Positions 17,667 to 25,693 of a stretch of DNA of 64,000 nucleotides are shown here, in pieces. Position 1 is the stretch's first letter. Each line of letters starts with the position of its first letter. The notes beneath the pieces are model-generated. The model searched no databases, was not told the origin of the DNA, and saw nothing but the letters and a program-made list of their open reading frames with translations. Location: positions 248,001 through 312,000 of the forward strand of contig QHVB01000025.1 of assembly GCA_003222195.1 (NCBI GenBank). Reading direction: 5' to 3'. The DNA comes from Gemmatimonadota bacterium (GTDB taxonomy: Bacteria > Gemmatimonadota > Gemmatimonadetes > Gemmatimonadales > GWC2-71-9). The translations under genes were made by a program, and so were the position numbers.

Positions 17667-18499
17667 ATGGGGAAGGCGGCTGGCACCGCACGGTCACCGG
17701 TGTCATCCGGCGGACCCTCGAAGCCGCGTACGAAGACAATATCCCGTTCCTCGCCAGTGCCGTCTCGTTCGACATCCTTCTCACCGCAATCCCCTTCGTC
17801 GGCCTGGTCCTCGCCGTCGTCGGCTACCTCGTCGAGTACCAGTTTGCTATTCACCAGCTGAACGTCCACGAGCTGTTGCAGCGCTTCCTGCCGGAGTCGA
17901 GCGAGGGGAGCACGGACCGCTTCGGATTCATCGAACGCGCCCTCGGCGACCTCGTCGTCCGCCGCGGCAAGCTCACGATGCTCGCCGCGCCCCTGTTCCT
18001 GTGGTTCTCGACTCGTATGTTCGGAGGGCTGCGTGCGGCCCTGAATGAAGTCTTCGACACGGAGGAGAATCGCCCCTGGCCGGTTGCCAAGCTGACCGAT
18101 CTCGCGATGGTCTTCGTCGGCGGAGCGCTGTTTCTCGCCAACGCCTTCGCCTCCACCGGAAGGGGCGTCGAGGCCCAGCTCGGCACGCTCCTGTTCAGCA
18201 CGGTCCTGTTCTTCCTCATTTTCAAATTCCTGCCCAGCCGGCGCATCTACTGGCGCACCGGCCTCGTGGCGTCGTTGTTCTGCGCCGTCGGGTTCGAGGT
18301 CGCGAAGCGGTTGTACACGCTGTACGTCTCGCACTTCGTCACCCTGGACCGCGCGGCGTCGAGCGCCAATCTGATCGCGGTCCTCTTGCTGCTCCTGTGG
18401 ATCTACTATACGGCGTTCGTCTTTCTGCTGGGCGGCGAGGTGGCGGAGACGTACGATCTGATGCGCATGCGACGCCTGCAACGCGTGCGCCTCGGATGA
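17663..18499 (+). CDS. YihY/virulence factor BrkB family membrane protein
   Basis: A 278-residue inner-membrane protein with about six membrane segments (for example around 30-55, 110-130, 145-170, 185-200 and 230-258). The family signature region NIPFLASAVSFDILLTAIPF opens it, and LLWIYYTAFVFLLGGEVAE closes it. It was once misnamed RNase BN; the true function is unresolved, possibly transport. The GTG start overlaps the YtxH stop. Confidence 0.92.
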   Translation: MNGEGGWHRTVTGVIRRTLEAAYEDNIPFLASAVSFDILLTAIPFVGLVLAVVGYLVEYQFAIHQLNVHELLQRFLPESSEGSTDRFGFIERALGDLVVRRGKLTMLAAPLFLWFSTRMFGGLRAALNEVFDTEENRPWPVAKLTDLAMVFVGGALFLANAFASTGRGVEAQLGTLLFSTVLFFLIFKFLPSRRIYWRTGLVASLFCAVGFEVAKRLYTLYVSHFVTLDRAASSANLIAVLLLLLWIYYTAFVFLLGGEVAETYDLMRMRRLQRVRLG

Positions 18500-19527
18500 C
18501 TCCGCCACCGATCGATCTCCGCTCCGATACCGTCACCAAGCCGTCGCCAGGAATGCGGCGCGCCATGGCGGAGGCCGAGGTCGGCGACGATGTGCTGGAC
18601 GGCGATCCCACGACCCGCCGGCTCGAGCAGCGCATCGCCGAGTTGCTCGGCACCGAAGACGCCCTGTTCTTTCCGTCGGGCACGCAGGCCAATCAGACCG
18701 GCATCGCGCTCGTCACCGAGCCGGGCACCGAGCTGCTGCTCGAAGCCAACGCGCACCTCGTGCACTCCGAGGTGGCCGGCGTCGCCGCGCTGTCGGGCGT
18801 GCAGATCCGGCCGATCACCACGCCCGAGGGCCTGCTCACCGCCGACCTGGTCCGCGGCGCCCTGCGGGCTCCATCCCCACACGTCCCGCGCATCAGGGCA
18901 CTTGCGATCGAGAACACGCACAACACCGCCGGGGGGCGCGTGCTCGATGCCGCAGGGGTCGACGGGCTGACGCGCGCGGCGCGCGACGCGCGACTCGCGG
19001 TCCACCTCGACGGGGCGCGGCTCTGGAACGCCGCCGTGGCCGCCGGCGTGGCGCCCGCGCGGCTGGCACAGGGCGCCGATACGGTGATGGTGAGCATCTC
19101 GAAGGGACTCGGCTGTCCCGTGGGGTCATGCCTCGGATTCAAGCGGGAGTGGCGCGCCCGCGCGTGGGAGATCCGCAAACGCCTGGGGGGCGGGATGCGC
19201 CAGTCGGGGATTCTCGCCGCGGCGGGATTGTACGCGCTCGATCACAACCTGGCGCGCATCGGTGAGGACCACGCGAACGCCAAACGCTTCGCCGAGCTTC
19301 TGTCCGGCAGTCCGACCGTCCGACCGTCCGCCCCAGAGTCCAACATCGTGATGGTCGACCTGCTGCGCAGCGGTGACACACCCGAGTCGGTGTCGCAGCG
19401 GCTGGCGCAGGCCGGAGTCCGGCTCGCGCCGTGGGGACCGCGGCGCCTGCGCGCGGTCACGCATCTCGACATCACGAGGGCCGACGTCGAGCGAGCGGCG
19501 CGAATCATTCTGGAGACGCTCGCGTGA
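18496..19527 (+). CDS. ltaE: Low-specificity L-threonine aldolase (GntG/LtaE type)
   Basis: A PLP enzyme that splits L-threonine or allo-threonine into glycine and acetaldehyde. The 343-residue protein begins with DLRSDTVTKPSPGMRRAM and shows FFPSGTQANQ, IENTHNTAGG, HLDGARLWNA and the PLP lysine K203 in SISKGLGCPVG. The ATG overlaps the YihY stop (ATGA). Around 19305-19332 a small TCCGACCG tandem repeat encodes a SPTVRPSAP linker before the C-terminal domain. Confidence 0.93.
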   Translation: MTPPPIDLRSDTVTKPSPGMRRAMAEAEVGDDVLDGDPTTRRLEQRIAELLGTEDALFFPSGTQANQTGIALVTEPGTELLLEANAHLVHSEVAGVAALSGVQIRPITTPEGLLTADLVRGALRAPSPHVPRIRALAIENTHNTAGGRVLDAAGVDGLTRAARDARLAVHLDGARLWNAAVAAGVAPARLAQGADTVMVSISKGLGCPVGSCLGFKREWRARAWEIRKRLGGGMRQSGILAAAGLYALDHNLARIGEDHANAKRFAELLSGSPTVRPSAPESNIVMVDLLRSGDTPESVSQRLAQAGVRLAPWGPRRLRAVTHLDITRADVERAARIILETLA

Positions 19528-21368
19528 GCACGCGGCCCGAGCCCAAGTCACAGCCCATGCCGATGGATCGCGCGATCCTGTGGAACCCGCCGGCCGCGGC
19601 GGGCACGACGAGCCCTGGGGGACGCTCCACCAGCCGCTCGCCCTATCCGATCTTCTTTCAGCAGGAAGCGGTCATCGCTCTGCAGGAGCACATCAAAAGC
19701 TCGCCGACGCAGGCGATTTTCGGATTCCTGATCGGCGATGTCTATCGAGATCCAGAAGCCGGCGCGCTCTATACCGTTATCGACAAAACGCTGAAACTCA
19801 GCCAGGCGATCTACGGCGATAAGACGGAAATCGTCGTCTCACGTTTGTGGGAACGGATGCTGGAGCAACTGCGTAAGGCGTCGGCCACCTTGCTGGGGTG
19901 GTATCACAGTCATCCGGGGCAGGGCGGCTACCTCACCCCACACGATGTCGAGACCCACGAGAAGTTCTTCACGGAGCCGTGGCAGGTCGCGATTCTGCTC
20001 GCGGCCGAAGCGGGCGGCCTCACTGGACGATTCTTTCGCGCGACCCAGGGCGCCGCCGATTGGTTCAAGACACCGCTGCCGTTCTACGAGCTCCTGCAAC
20101 CTGAGTCCATCAAGCCAGACGGCAAGAAACGCTCGTTCATCACCTGGAGGAATTACAAGCCGTACGGGCCGACACTCACGGGACCGAAGCCCGCGGTGAA
20201 GCCGCCCCCCGCACCTGAGCCGCCGGAGCCACCGCCGCCGCCTCCGAAAGCTGAAGGACCGGAGGACGAGGAAGTCGAAGCCAAGGCTGAAGAGGCGCCC
20301 AAGCCCCCGAAGACCAAGGAAAAGCCGGCCGCCAAAGAGCGCGGGTTGTTCGGGTTCCGCATCATGCGCTCGAGCGCCGACGACATTCCCGTCGTCAAGA
20401 CGAGCGCCGACGACGAACCCGCGCCGCCCCCCGAGCCGGTTCCTCCCCCTCCTAAGATCTCCGCCAAGACCCGTCCTGCCGCGCCGGTATTTGTGCCCGA
20501 GAAACCGCTTGCCCCGCCGCCGCCCCCGCCCCCCCCGCCGCCCCCGCCGCCCCCGCCGGCAGCATCTCACAAGCCAGACGACCTGCCGTGGGCTGTCACC
20601 CCAGAATCAGTGGCATCGATTCCGCCGCCGTCGCCGATGCTGTATCCACCTCCTGCGCCGCGGCGCCCGTCGGGCCCCAAGTTTCGGTTGCTCGAAGAGG
20701 AGCCCCAGAAAAAGCCCACCCCCGTCGCCGTTCCGAAGCCGCGTCGCCGCAGACGCCGCGGCCCCTGGCTCAAGCGGCTGACGATTCTCCTGCTGGTCGC
20801 CGGCGTGGGCGCCGGGGGATACTGGTACTTCGCGCTGCGCAAACCGCACGTGACGCCGCCTTGGGTGGGCTGGTTGGACCGCGCGAAGCAGTTCGTCTCG
20901 AAGATCACAGCCCGCAAGCCCGCGCCGCCGCCGCCGGCCACGGCGCGTCGCCGGCCCGCGGGCAGTGCGCCGCCCGCAGCGCTGCCACCTGCAGCGGTGC
21001 CCCCGCCAATCACGGTGCCACAACCCGTCACGGTACCACACCCCGTCACGGTGCCGCAGCCCGTGCCAAAGCCGCCCGCCGTCGCGGCATCACCGTTTGC
21101 GCGCTTTGATCGCCTGAGCGACTCGCTGTCGCATGCGGTGCGCAATTTCCACGATCGCGCGGCGTTGTTTGAGAACGGCCGAATGGATTGCGGCGGCCTG
21201 GCTACCGGGCTCGTGGCGATGGAAAACCTCTGGATGACCTACAACGCCGAGCGACGGGCACGCATGGCGTCATTCGATCAGCGTCGCGCGACGCAGGATC
21301 AGGCCATGTACGCGGCCGTGGATTCGGTCGAAAGCCGCTACGAGCACTCCGGATGTCCGCGGCCATAG
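19524..21368 (+). CDS. JAMM/MPN metallopeptidase-like protein with polyproline region and membrane anchor
   Basis: A 614-residue protein from GTG 19524. Residues about 40-190 form an MPN/JAB domain with the zinc motif HSHP (128-131) and Asp141 in GYLTPHD, close to eukaryotic AMSH deubiquitinases. The position of the catalytic Glu (three before the Gly of the ExxG motif) is Ala64 in QAIFGFLIG, so activity is uncertain. Residues 220-405 are Pro-rich with an 18-residue polyproline tract; RRRRRR precedes a membrane segment (418-437). A second Pro-rich stretch of TVPxPV repeats (about 498-515) leads to a small helical C-terminal domain with two cysteines. No ubiquitin-like, E1 or E2 gene is nearby. 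Confidence 0.82.
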   Translation: MSTRPEPKSQPMPMDRAILWNPPAAAGTTSPGGRSTSRSPYPIFFQQEAVIALQEHIKSSPTQAIFGFLIGDVYRDPEAGALYTVIDKTLKLSQAIYGDKTEIVVSRLWERMLEQLRKASATLLGWYHSHPGQGGYLTPHDVETHEKFFTEPWQVAILLAAEAGGLTGRFFRATQGAADWFKTPLPFYELLQPESIKPDGKKRSFITWRNYKPYGPTLTGPKPAVKPPPAPEPPEPPPPPPKAEGPEDEEVEAKAEEAPKPPKTKEKPAAKERGLFGFRIMRSSADDIPVVKTSADDEPAPPPEPVPPPPKISAKTRPAAPVFVPEKPLAPPPPPPPPPPPPPPPAASHKPDDLPWAVTPESVASIPPPSPMLYPPPAPRRPSGPKFRLLEEEPQKKPTPVAVPKPRRRRRRGPWLKRLTILLLVAGVGAGGYWYFALRKPHVTPPWVGWLDRAKQFVSKITARKPAPPPPATARRRPAGSAPPAALPPAAVPPPITVPQPVTVPHPVTVPQPVPKPPAVAASPFARFDRLSDSLSHAVRNFHDRAALFENGRMDCGGLATGLVAMENLWMTYNAERRARMASFDQRRATQDQAMYAAVDSVESRYEHSGCPRP

Positions 21369-22330
21369 GTGGGTTGATCGCCGTGCTCCTCCTGCTGCAG
21401 GGCTCCGCACCGCTGCGGAAGAGCGATCTCGTGCGCCTGCTGTCGGGATCCGCGCTGTCGTCCGCCGAGCTCGCACAGCTCGTCAGCCGCCACTGCTTGA
21501 CGTTCGAGCCGACGGAGCGCGATCGCCACGATTTCCGGTTGCTCGGTGCGGATTCCGCGATGGTTGCCGCGGTCGAGGGGTGCGCGCGCCGCTCGGCGGC
21601 ACGTCGCGCCGTTGTGGTGGCGCACGTGCGGGCCACCTCGAAACCGCCGGCCGCCCCTCCTCCACCCCCTCCAGCGCCGCTAGCGCCCCCAGCACCACCA
21701 CCATCCCCCAGGGCCTCCGAACGGTCCGGTTTCGTTTCCGGCGGTGGGCAGCGCGGCACTGCCGCAACGCAGCTGCCGCGTCCATTGGTCTTCGAGGCTC
21801 GCGACTCGATCGGCGCGCTGCTGCCGGCTCAGACGGTGGCGTTCACGGGCATCAACGCGCGCATTCAGCCGCCCACAGCCGCGACGGACGCTGCTGGACA
21901 GGTCCGCGTTGGGGTGACGCTCGGCGAGCGGGCGGGCTCGGCGACGGTGATCGGGACGATCGGGGTCGTCGAAAAGCAGGTCGCCTTCAACGTCGCGGCC
22001 GGGCCGGCGGCGCAGCTCGCGGTGGCGTGCGGTCTCTCGAGCGTTTCGGGTCATTTCGCGATCCGGCCCGACAGCGAGATCGTGCTGCGCGTCTCGGCAC
22101 AGGATGCGTTCGCCAACGCCACGCCGTTACTCGGCCTCCGCGCCGCCGTCGCCGACGCGCGCATCTTCCGCGTCATGCACATCGCGCAAGACAGCACGCT
22201 CGGCACGGTGACGCTGAAGCCTGATCAGGCGGGAACGACCAGTCTCGCGGTGATTGCGAATGGGATGCGGCAGTATCTCACGGTGACGGTCCCACCGCGC
22301 GCTGCGCCTGGAAACGTTGACTGTCGCTGA
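21353..22330 (+). CDS. Secreted protein with Pro-rich linker and Ig-like (Big) domains
   Basis: A 325-residue exported protein whose ATG at 21353 lies inside the end of the JAMM gene (16-base overlap). A signal peptide (SAAIGGLIAVLLLLQGSA) precedes a small helical region with RKSDLVRLLSGSALSSAELAQLV. A polyproline linker (about 103-118) follows, then two beta-sandwich stretches with TAATDAAGQVRVGVTLGE and LKPDQAGTTSLAVIANG, typical of bacterial Ig-like domains. The exact family is not certain. Its coupling and shared Pro-rich design suggest it works with the JAMM protein at the envelope. Confidence 0.65.
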   Translation: MSAAIGGLIAVLLLLQGSAPLRKSDLVRLLSGSALSSAELAQLVSRHCLTFEPTERDRHDFRLLGADSAMVAAVEGCARRSAARRAVVVAHVRATSKPPAAPPPPPPAPLAPPAPPPSPRASERSGFVSGGGQRGTAATQLPRPLVFEARDSIGALLPAQTVAFTGINARIQPPTAATDAAGQVRVGVTLGERAGSATVIGTIGVVEKQVAFNVAAGPAAQLAVACGLSSVSGHFAIRPDSEIVLRVSAQDAFANATPLLGLRAAVADARIFRVMHIAQDSTLGTVTLKPDQAGTTSLAVIANGMRQYLTVTVPPRAAPGNVDCR

Positions 22331-22335
22331 TTCCT

Positions 22336-22373
22336 GTTAACCGCTGTGCGTCGGTTGACCGTTAGCGGTTGAC
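22336..22373. repeat. Inverted and direct repeat between Ig-like gene and ffs
   Basis: GTTAACCGCT (22336-22345) pairs with AGCGGTTGAC (22364-22373) with one mismatch. The motif CGGTTGACCG is also directly repeated (22352 and 22366). It may act as a weak bidirectional terminator between the convergent Ig-like gene and SRP RNA gene, but it has no T run. Confidence 0.3.
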
Positions 22374-22389
22374 CGTGGCCCAGTAAAAT

Positions 22390-22486
22390 GCCCCAGGCAC
22401 CCCGCAACGAATCCCGACATCGCTTAGCGCTGCTCCCTGCGGGGGCCTGACGCGGTTCACGAGCGGAAAGCCTGCGGACCTGGGGC
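22390..22486 (-). ncRNA. ffs: Bacterial small signal recognition particle RNA (4.5S)
   Basis: On the minus strand this 97-base segment folds end to end: GCCCCAGG at the 5' end pairs with CCTGGGGC at the 3' end, then CCGCA pairs with TGCGG. It carries the Ffh-binding signature GTCAGG, a short C/G stem and GGGAGCAGC, followed by GCTAAGCGATG and TTCGTTGCGG, as in other bacterial 4.5S RNAs. The RNA scaffolds Ffh and FtsY for membrane-protein targeting. The usual GGAA tetraloop is replaced by CCGCA. It lies next to dnaX, as in many bacteria, but points the other way. A well-spaced promoter ends 6 bases before the predicted 5' end. Confidence 0.85.
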
Positions 22487-22492
22487 ACACGA

Positions 22493-22521
22493 AATATCAA
22501 CTCTCAATGATCAATGTTCAA
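22493..22521 (-). promoter_or_regulatory. Promoter of the SRP RNA gene
   Basis: On the minus strand, TTGAAC (22516-22521) and GATATT (22493-22498) are spaced by 17 bases. The predicted start of the RNA at 22486 falls 7 bases past the -10 box. It lies within an AT-rich palindromic repeat. Confidence 0.65.
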
Positions 22522-22550
22522 TGTCCATTGATCATTGGACATTCTACATT
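22501..22550. repeat. AT-rich palindromic repeat (copy 1)
   Basis: Contains overlapping units of ATGATCAATG, TCAATGTCCATTGA and TGATCATTGGACATT, which are palindromic and contrast sharply with the GC-rich surroundings. A close relative lies at about 56995-57055, sharing TGATCATTGGACATT and repeated TGATCATTG units. This copy contains the outward-facing promoters of ffs and dnaX. Confidence 0.7.
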
Positions 22551-22563
22551 CGCGCTTTAATGT
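22535..22563 (+). promoter_or_regulatory. Promoter of dnaX-ybaB-recR
   Basis: TTGGAC (22535-22540) and TAATGT (22558-22563) are 17 bases apart, giving a short leader before the dnaX ATG at 22576. It is divergent from the ffs promoter. Confidence 0.5.
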
Positions 22564-22575
22564 AGATTTCCACCG

Positions 22576-24210
22576 ATGATCGCGCTCGCCCGCAAGTATC
22601 GTCCGAAGCAGTTCTCCGATCTCATCGCCCAGGACCACGTGGCTGCCGCGCTACGCGGCGCGGTGGCGCAAGGGCGCGTCGCCCACGGGTACCTGTTCGC
22701 CGGGCCACGCGGCGTCGGCAAGACCACGGCGGCCCGCATCCTGGCGATGGCCCTGAATTGCGAGCGCCGGAGTGGAAGCACCACCGGCGAGCCGTGCGGC
22801 GAATGCGATGCCTGCCGGCGCATCTGGACCGGCGCGGCCAACCTGGATGTCGTCGAGCTCGACGCCGCGTCCAACCGCGGCGTGGACGATGCCCGCGATC
22901 TCCGCGAGCGCGCCATGTACGCCGCCAGTACCGAATCGGGCTCAAAGGTTTACATCGTCGATGAAGCGCACATGCTCACCCGCGAGGCGTGGAACGCGCT
23001 GCTCAAGATTCTCGAGGAGCCGCCGCCCCGCGTCGTGTTCGTGTTCGCGACCACCGAGCCGCAGAAGATCGCTAATACGGCGGCACCGATTCTGTCACGA
23101 CTGCAGCGGTTCGACTTCCGCCGCATCGGCCCGCACGCCATCGTCGCCCGGCTGAAAGAGGTGGCCCGGACCGAGCAGCTGCAGGTCGACGACGACGCGC
23201 TGCATCTCATCGCTCGCAGCGCCAACGGCGGGATGCGCGACGCGCTGTCGCTGCTCGATCAAGTGCTTTCCTTCGGCGAAGGCGCGGTCACCGCGGCGCG
23301 GGTGCGCGAAGTGCTGGGACTGATTCCCGACGAGCTGTACAGCGAGATGCTGCGCGCCATCGTGGAGCGCGACTCCGGAGCCATTTTTCCTCTGGTCGAC
23401 CGGCTGCTCGAGGCCGGCGCGGACCTCGGCGAATTCGTAAACGGGGCCGCCGAGACGCTCCGCGCGCTGTTGCTGGTCGGCGTGGGTGGCCAGCCGGAAG
23501 GAATCACGGAGGGGCTGATGGCGGTCGTGCGCGAGTATGCGCCGCAGTTGCCGCCATCCGATATCGTCCGGCTGCTGACGATCCTGAGCGAGTCGGAAGA
23601 GCGGTTGAGCCGGAGCGCGAATCAGCGGCTGCTCGTGGAGGTGCTCTTGCTGCGATGGGCGATGTTGGATCGCACGGTGGAATTGTCGGAGGTGATTGAC
23701 GCATTGAAAGAGGGGAAGGGGGACGCGGGACGGGGGAAGGGTAACCCGCCCGCTAACGCTCTTGCGCCGTCGGCGCATGCAGTACCCGTCCCCCCTCCCG
23801 CTTCCCCCGTCCCCGGGATGAAGTTGGAGCCCACGCTCGAGAACGTGCGCTCGGTATGGACGCAAGTCGTGAGCGACGCCCGCGGCAAGACACCGCTGCT
23901 CGGCAGCCTGCTCGCGGAATCGGAGGTCGCCGCTGTCGAGGGCCGCGACGTCCTCCTGCGACCCGGACACGCGGTGCACGCCGAGGGACTCGAACGACAG
24001 CGCGAAACGATTGCGCAGCTGGTCGGACGCTACATCAGCGAGGCGCCGCGGATCAAAGTCGTCGAGCAGGGCGCCGGCAAGACCGCTGCGTCGCCGCCGT
24101 CACGCATGACCGCCGAGGGGGCTAGTGCGGAGCGCCTCAAGAGTCTGCGCGCAAAAGACCCCACCCTGAGCGCCGCCGTAGACGCATTAGATTTGGAGCT
24201 GCTCGAGTAG
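22576..24210 (+). CDS. dnaX: DNA polymerase III subunit gamma/tau
   Basis: The clamp-loader ATPase, 544 residues. It has Walker A GPRGVGKTT (43-51), the zinc module (C62, C74, C77, C80), Walker B with VDEAH (128-132), and LEEPPPRVVFVFATTEP with the downstream SRLQRFDF. Residues about 377-416 form a Pro/Gly/Lys linker written by a GC-rich inverted repeat, followed by a C-terminal domain. I see no A-rich slippery site like the one that makes the short gamma form in E. coli. It heads the classic dnaX-ybaB-recR order. Confidence 0.96.
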   Translation: MIALARKYRPKQFSDLIAQDHVAAALRGAVAQGRVAHGYLFAGPRGVGKTTAARILAMALNCERRSGSTTGEPCGECDACRRIWTGAANLDVVELDAASNRGVDDARDLRERAMYAASTESGSKVYIVDEAHMLTREAWNALLKILEEPPPRVVFVFATTEPQKIANTAAPILSRLQRFDFRRIGPHAIVARLKEVARTEQLQVDDDALHLIARSANGGMRDALSLLDQVLSFGEGAVTAARVREVLGLIPDELYSEMLRAIVERDSGAIFPLVDRLLEAGADLGEFVNGAAETLRALLLVGVGGQPEGITEGLMAVVREYAPQLPPSDIVRLLTILSESEERLSRSANQRLLVEVLLLRWAMLDRTVELSEVIDALKEGKGDAGRGKGNPPANALAPSAHAVPVPPPASPVPGMKLEPTLENVRSVWTQVVSDARGKTPLLGSLLAESEVAAVEGRDVLLRPGHAVHAEGLERQRETIAQLVGRYISEAPRIKVVEQGAGKTAASPPSRMTAEGASAERLKSLRAKDPTLSAAVDALDLELLE

Positions 24211-24246
24211 CTTGCCAACAGTGACGCGAGGGGTAACTTTCGACAT

Positions 24247-24567
24247 ATGGCGGATTTATCTAGCCTGCTCCAGCTCTCCCAGCAGATGCAGGGGCGGCTT
24301 ACCGAGATCCAGACACAGCTGGCGCAGCAGACATTGACGGTCTCGGCCGGTGGCGGCATGGTCCAGGCCACGGTCGACGGGCGGGGGCACATTCGCGGCA
24401 TTAAGATCGATCCTCAGGCGGTCAGCCAGGGGGACATCGAGATGCTGGAAGATCTCGTCCTTGCCGCGGTGGCGGAGGCGCAGAAGCGCGCGGCCGAATT
24501 GTATCAGGCCGAGGTGCGAAAGCTGGCGTCGGGTCTGCCCTTCCCATTCCAGCTGCCGACGCTGTAG
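24247..24567 (+). CDS. YbaB/EbfC family nucleoid-associated protein
   Basis: A 106-residue DNA-binding dimer. An N-terminal helical part rich in Gln (LLQLSQQMQGRLTEIQTQLAQQ) precedes the conserved GGGMVQATVDGRGHIRGIKIDPQAV and the helix DLVLAAVAEAQKRAAELYQ. Length and position between dnaX and recR are typical of the family. Confidence 0.95.
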   Translation: MADLSSLLQLSQQMQGRLTEIQTQLAQQTLTVSAGGGMVQATVDGRGHIRGIKIDPQAVSQGDIEMLEDLVLAAVAEAQKRAAELYQAEVRKLASGLPFPFQLPTL

Positions 24568-24581
24568 GCCCTGCGGCGCCC

Positions 24582-25184
24582 GTGTCCGCCATCGAGGAGC
24601 TCGTGGCGGAGCTCGCTAAGCTCCCCGGCATCGGACGCAAGACCGCTCAACGGCTCACGTTCCATCTACTGAAGCAACCTACGGAAACCGCGGAGCGGCT
24701 GGCGGACGCCATCCGGCGGGTCCGCGGGAAGGTCATGCCGTGCCGGACGTGCGGCAATCTCGCGGATGAGGATCCGTGCCCGATCTGCCGCGACCCGCGG
24801 CGCGATGCGGCCTTGCTCTGCGTGGTCGAAGAATCGGGTGACGTCAGCGCGATCGAGCGCGCCGGCCGCTACCGCGGCCGCTATCACGTCCTGGGCGGCC
24901 GCATCTCGCCCCTGGATGGCATCGGGCCCGACGAGCTGCATCTCGACCGGCTGCTCGCGAGGTTGACGAACGGCTCGGAGGTGCGTGAGGTTATCGTCGC
25001 CACAAATCCCTCGATGGAGGGGGAGGCGACCGCCACGTATCTCCAGCAGATCCTGAAGCCGATCGGCGTGCGGGTCACGCGGATCGCGCGGGGCCTACCG
25101 GTCGGTGGCGACCTGGAGTATGCCGACGCGGTGACCATCGCTCAGGCGCTGGCGGCACGGCGCGAGATGTCGGAGACCGACTAG
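24582..25184 (+). CDS. recR: Recombination mediator RecR
   Basis: Works with RecO (and RecF) to load RecA on single-stranded DNA gaps. The 200-residue protein from GTG 24582 has the helix-hairpin-helix LPGIGRKTAQRL (14-25), the zinc finger C54, C57, C66, C69, and a Toprim domain with CVVEESGDV and ATNPSMEGEATA. The C-terminal ARGLPVGGDLEYAD Walker-like segment is intact. It is the last member of the dnaX-ybaB-recR set. Confidence 0.97.
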   Translation: MSAIEELVAELAKLPGIGRKTAQRLTFHLLKQPTETAERLADAIRRVRGKVMPCRTCGNLADEDPCPICRDPRRDAALLCVVEESGDVSAIERAGRYRGRYHVLGGRISPLDGIGPDELHLDRLLARLTNGSEVREVIVATNPSMEGEATATYLQQILKPIGVRVTRIARGLPVGGDLEYADAVTIAQALAARREMSETD

Positions 25185-25198
25185 CCTCTAGGAGGAGC

Positions 25199-25681
25199 AT
25201 GGCCGGGGCCGCAAGCTGGTCTTTCAACGAGAACGATTTCAAGCAAATCCAGACGCACCTGCAGGCGTTCCTCCGTGACTCGAACGCCCGCTGTGCGCTG
25301 CTCGTAGACCGCAACGGCCAGCTCGTCGCCACCGTCGGGGAAACGCCGCAGTTCGACCCCACCGCCTTCGCTTCCCTCACGGCCGCCGATTTCAGCGCCA
25401 ATGACCAGCTCGCGAAAATGATCGGGGAAGCCGAGTTCGCGTCGCTCGTGCATCAGGGCGAGCGCGAGTCGATGTTCCTCGCCGATGTGGCCAAGCGCGT
25501 CATCCTCGTGGTGCTGTTCGATCAGCGCGCGACGCTGGGGCTCGTGAAGCTCAAGGCGAAAGGAGCGGTCGAGAACCTGAACAAGGTGTTCGCGGAGATG
25601 TTCAATCGGGTCGGGACGGGCCAGGCCCAGAAGGGCGTGCTCGAAGGGGCTGAGGACGAAATTGACAAACTCTTCGGTTAG
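25199..25681 (+). CDS. Roadblock/LC7 domain protein (MglB-like)
   Basis: A 160-residue cytoplasmic protein of the roadblock fold. Indicators are the helix FRDSNARCALLVDRNGQLVATVGE, the ASLTAADFSANDQLAKMIGE middle and VILVVLFDQRATLGLVKLKA. In Myxococcus, MglB of this fold is the GTPase-activating partner of MglA, and here the gene directly precedes an MglA homologue by 12 bases. A strong AGGAGG sits before the ATG. Confidence 0.9.
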   Translation: MAGAASWSFNENDFKQIQTHLQAFLRDSNARCALLVDRNGQLVATVGETPQFDPTAFASLTAADFSANDQLAKMIGEAEFASLVHQGERESMFLADVAKRVILVVLFDQRATLGLVKLKAKGAVENLNKVFAEMFNRVGTGQAQKGVLEGAEDEIDKLFG

Positions 25682-25693
25682 AGGGACGCGCCC

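Noticed and set aside
22576-24210. E. coli-type programmed frameshift in dnaX
   Set aside because: No A-rich slippery heptamer was found. Only the inverted repeat in the linker remains as a possible pausing element.
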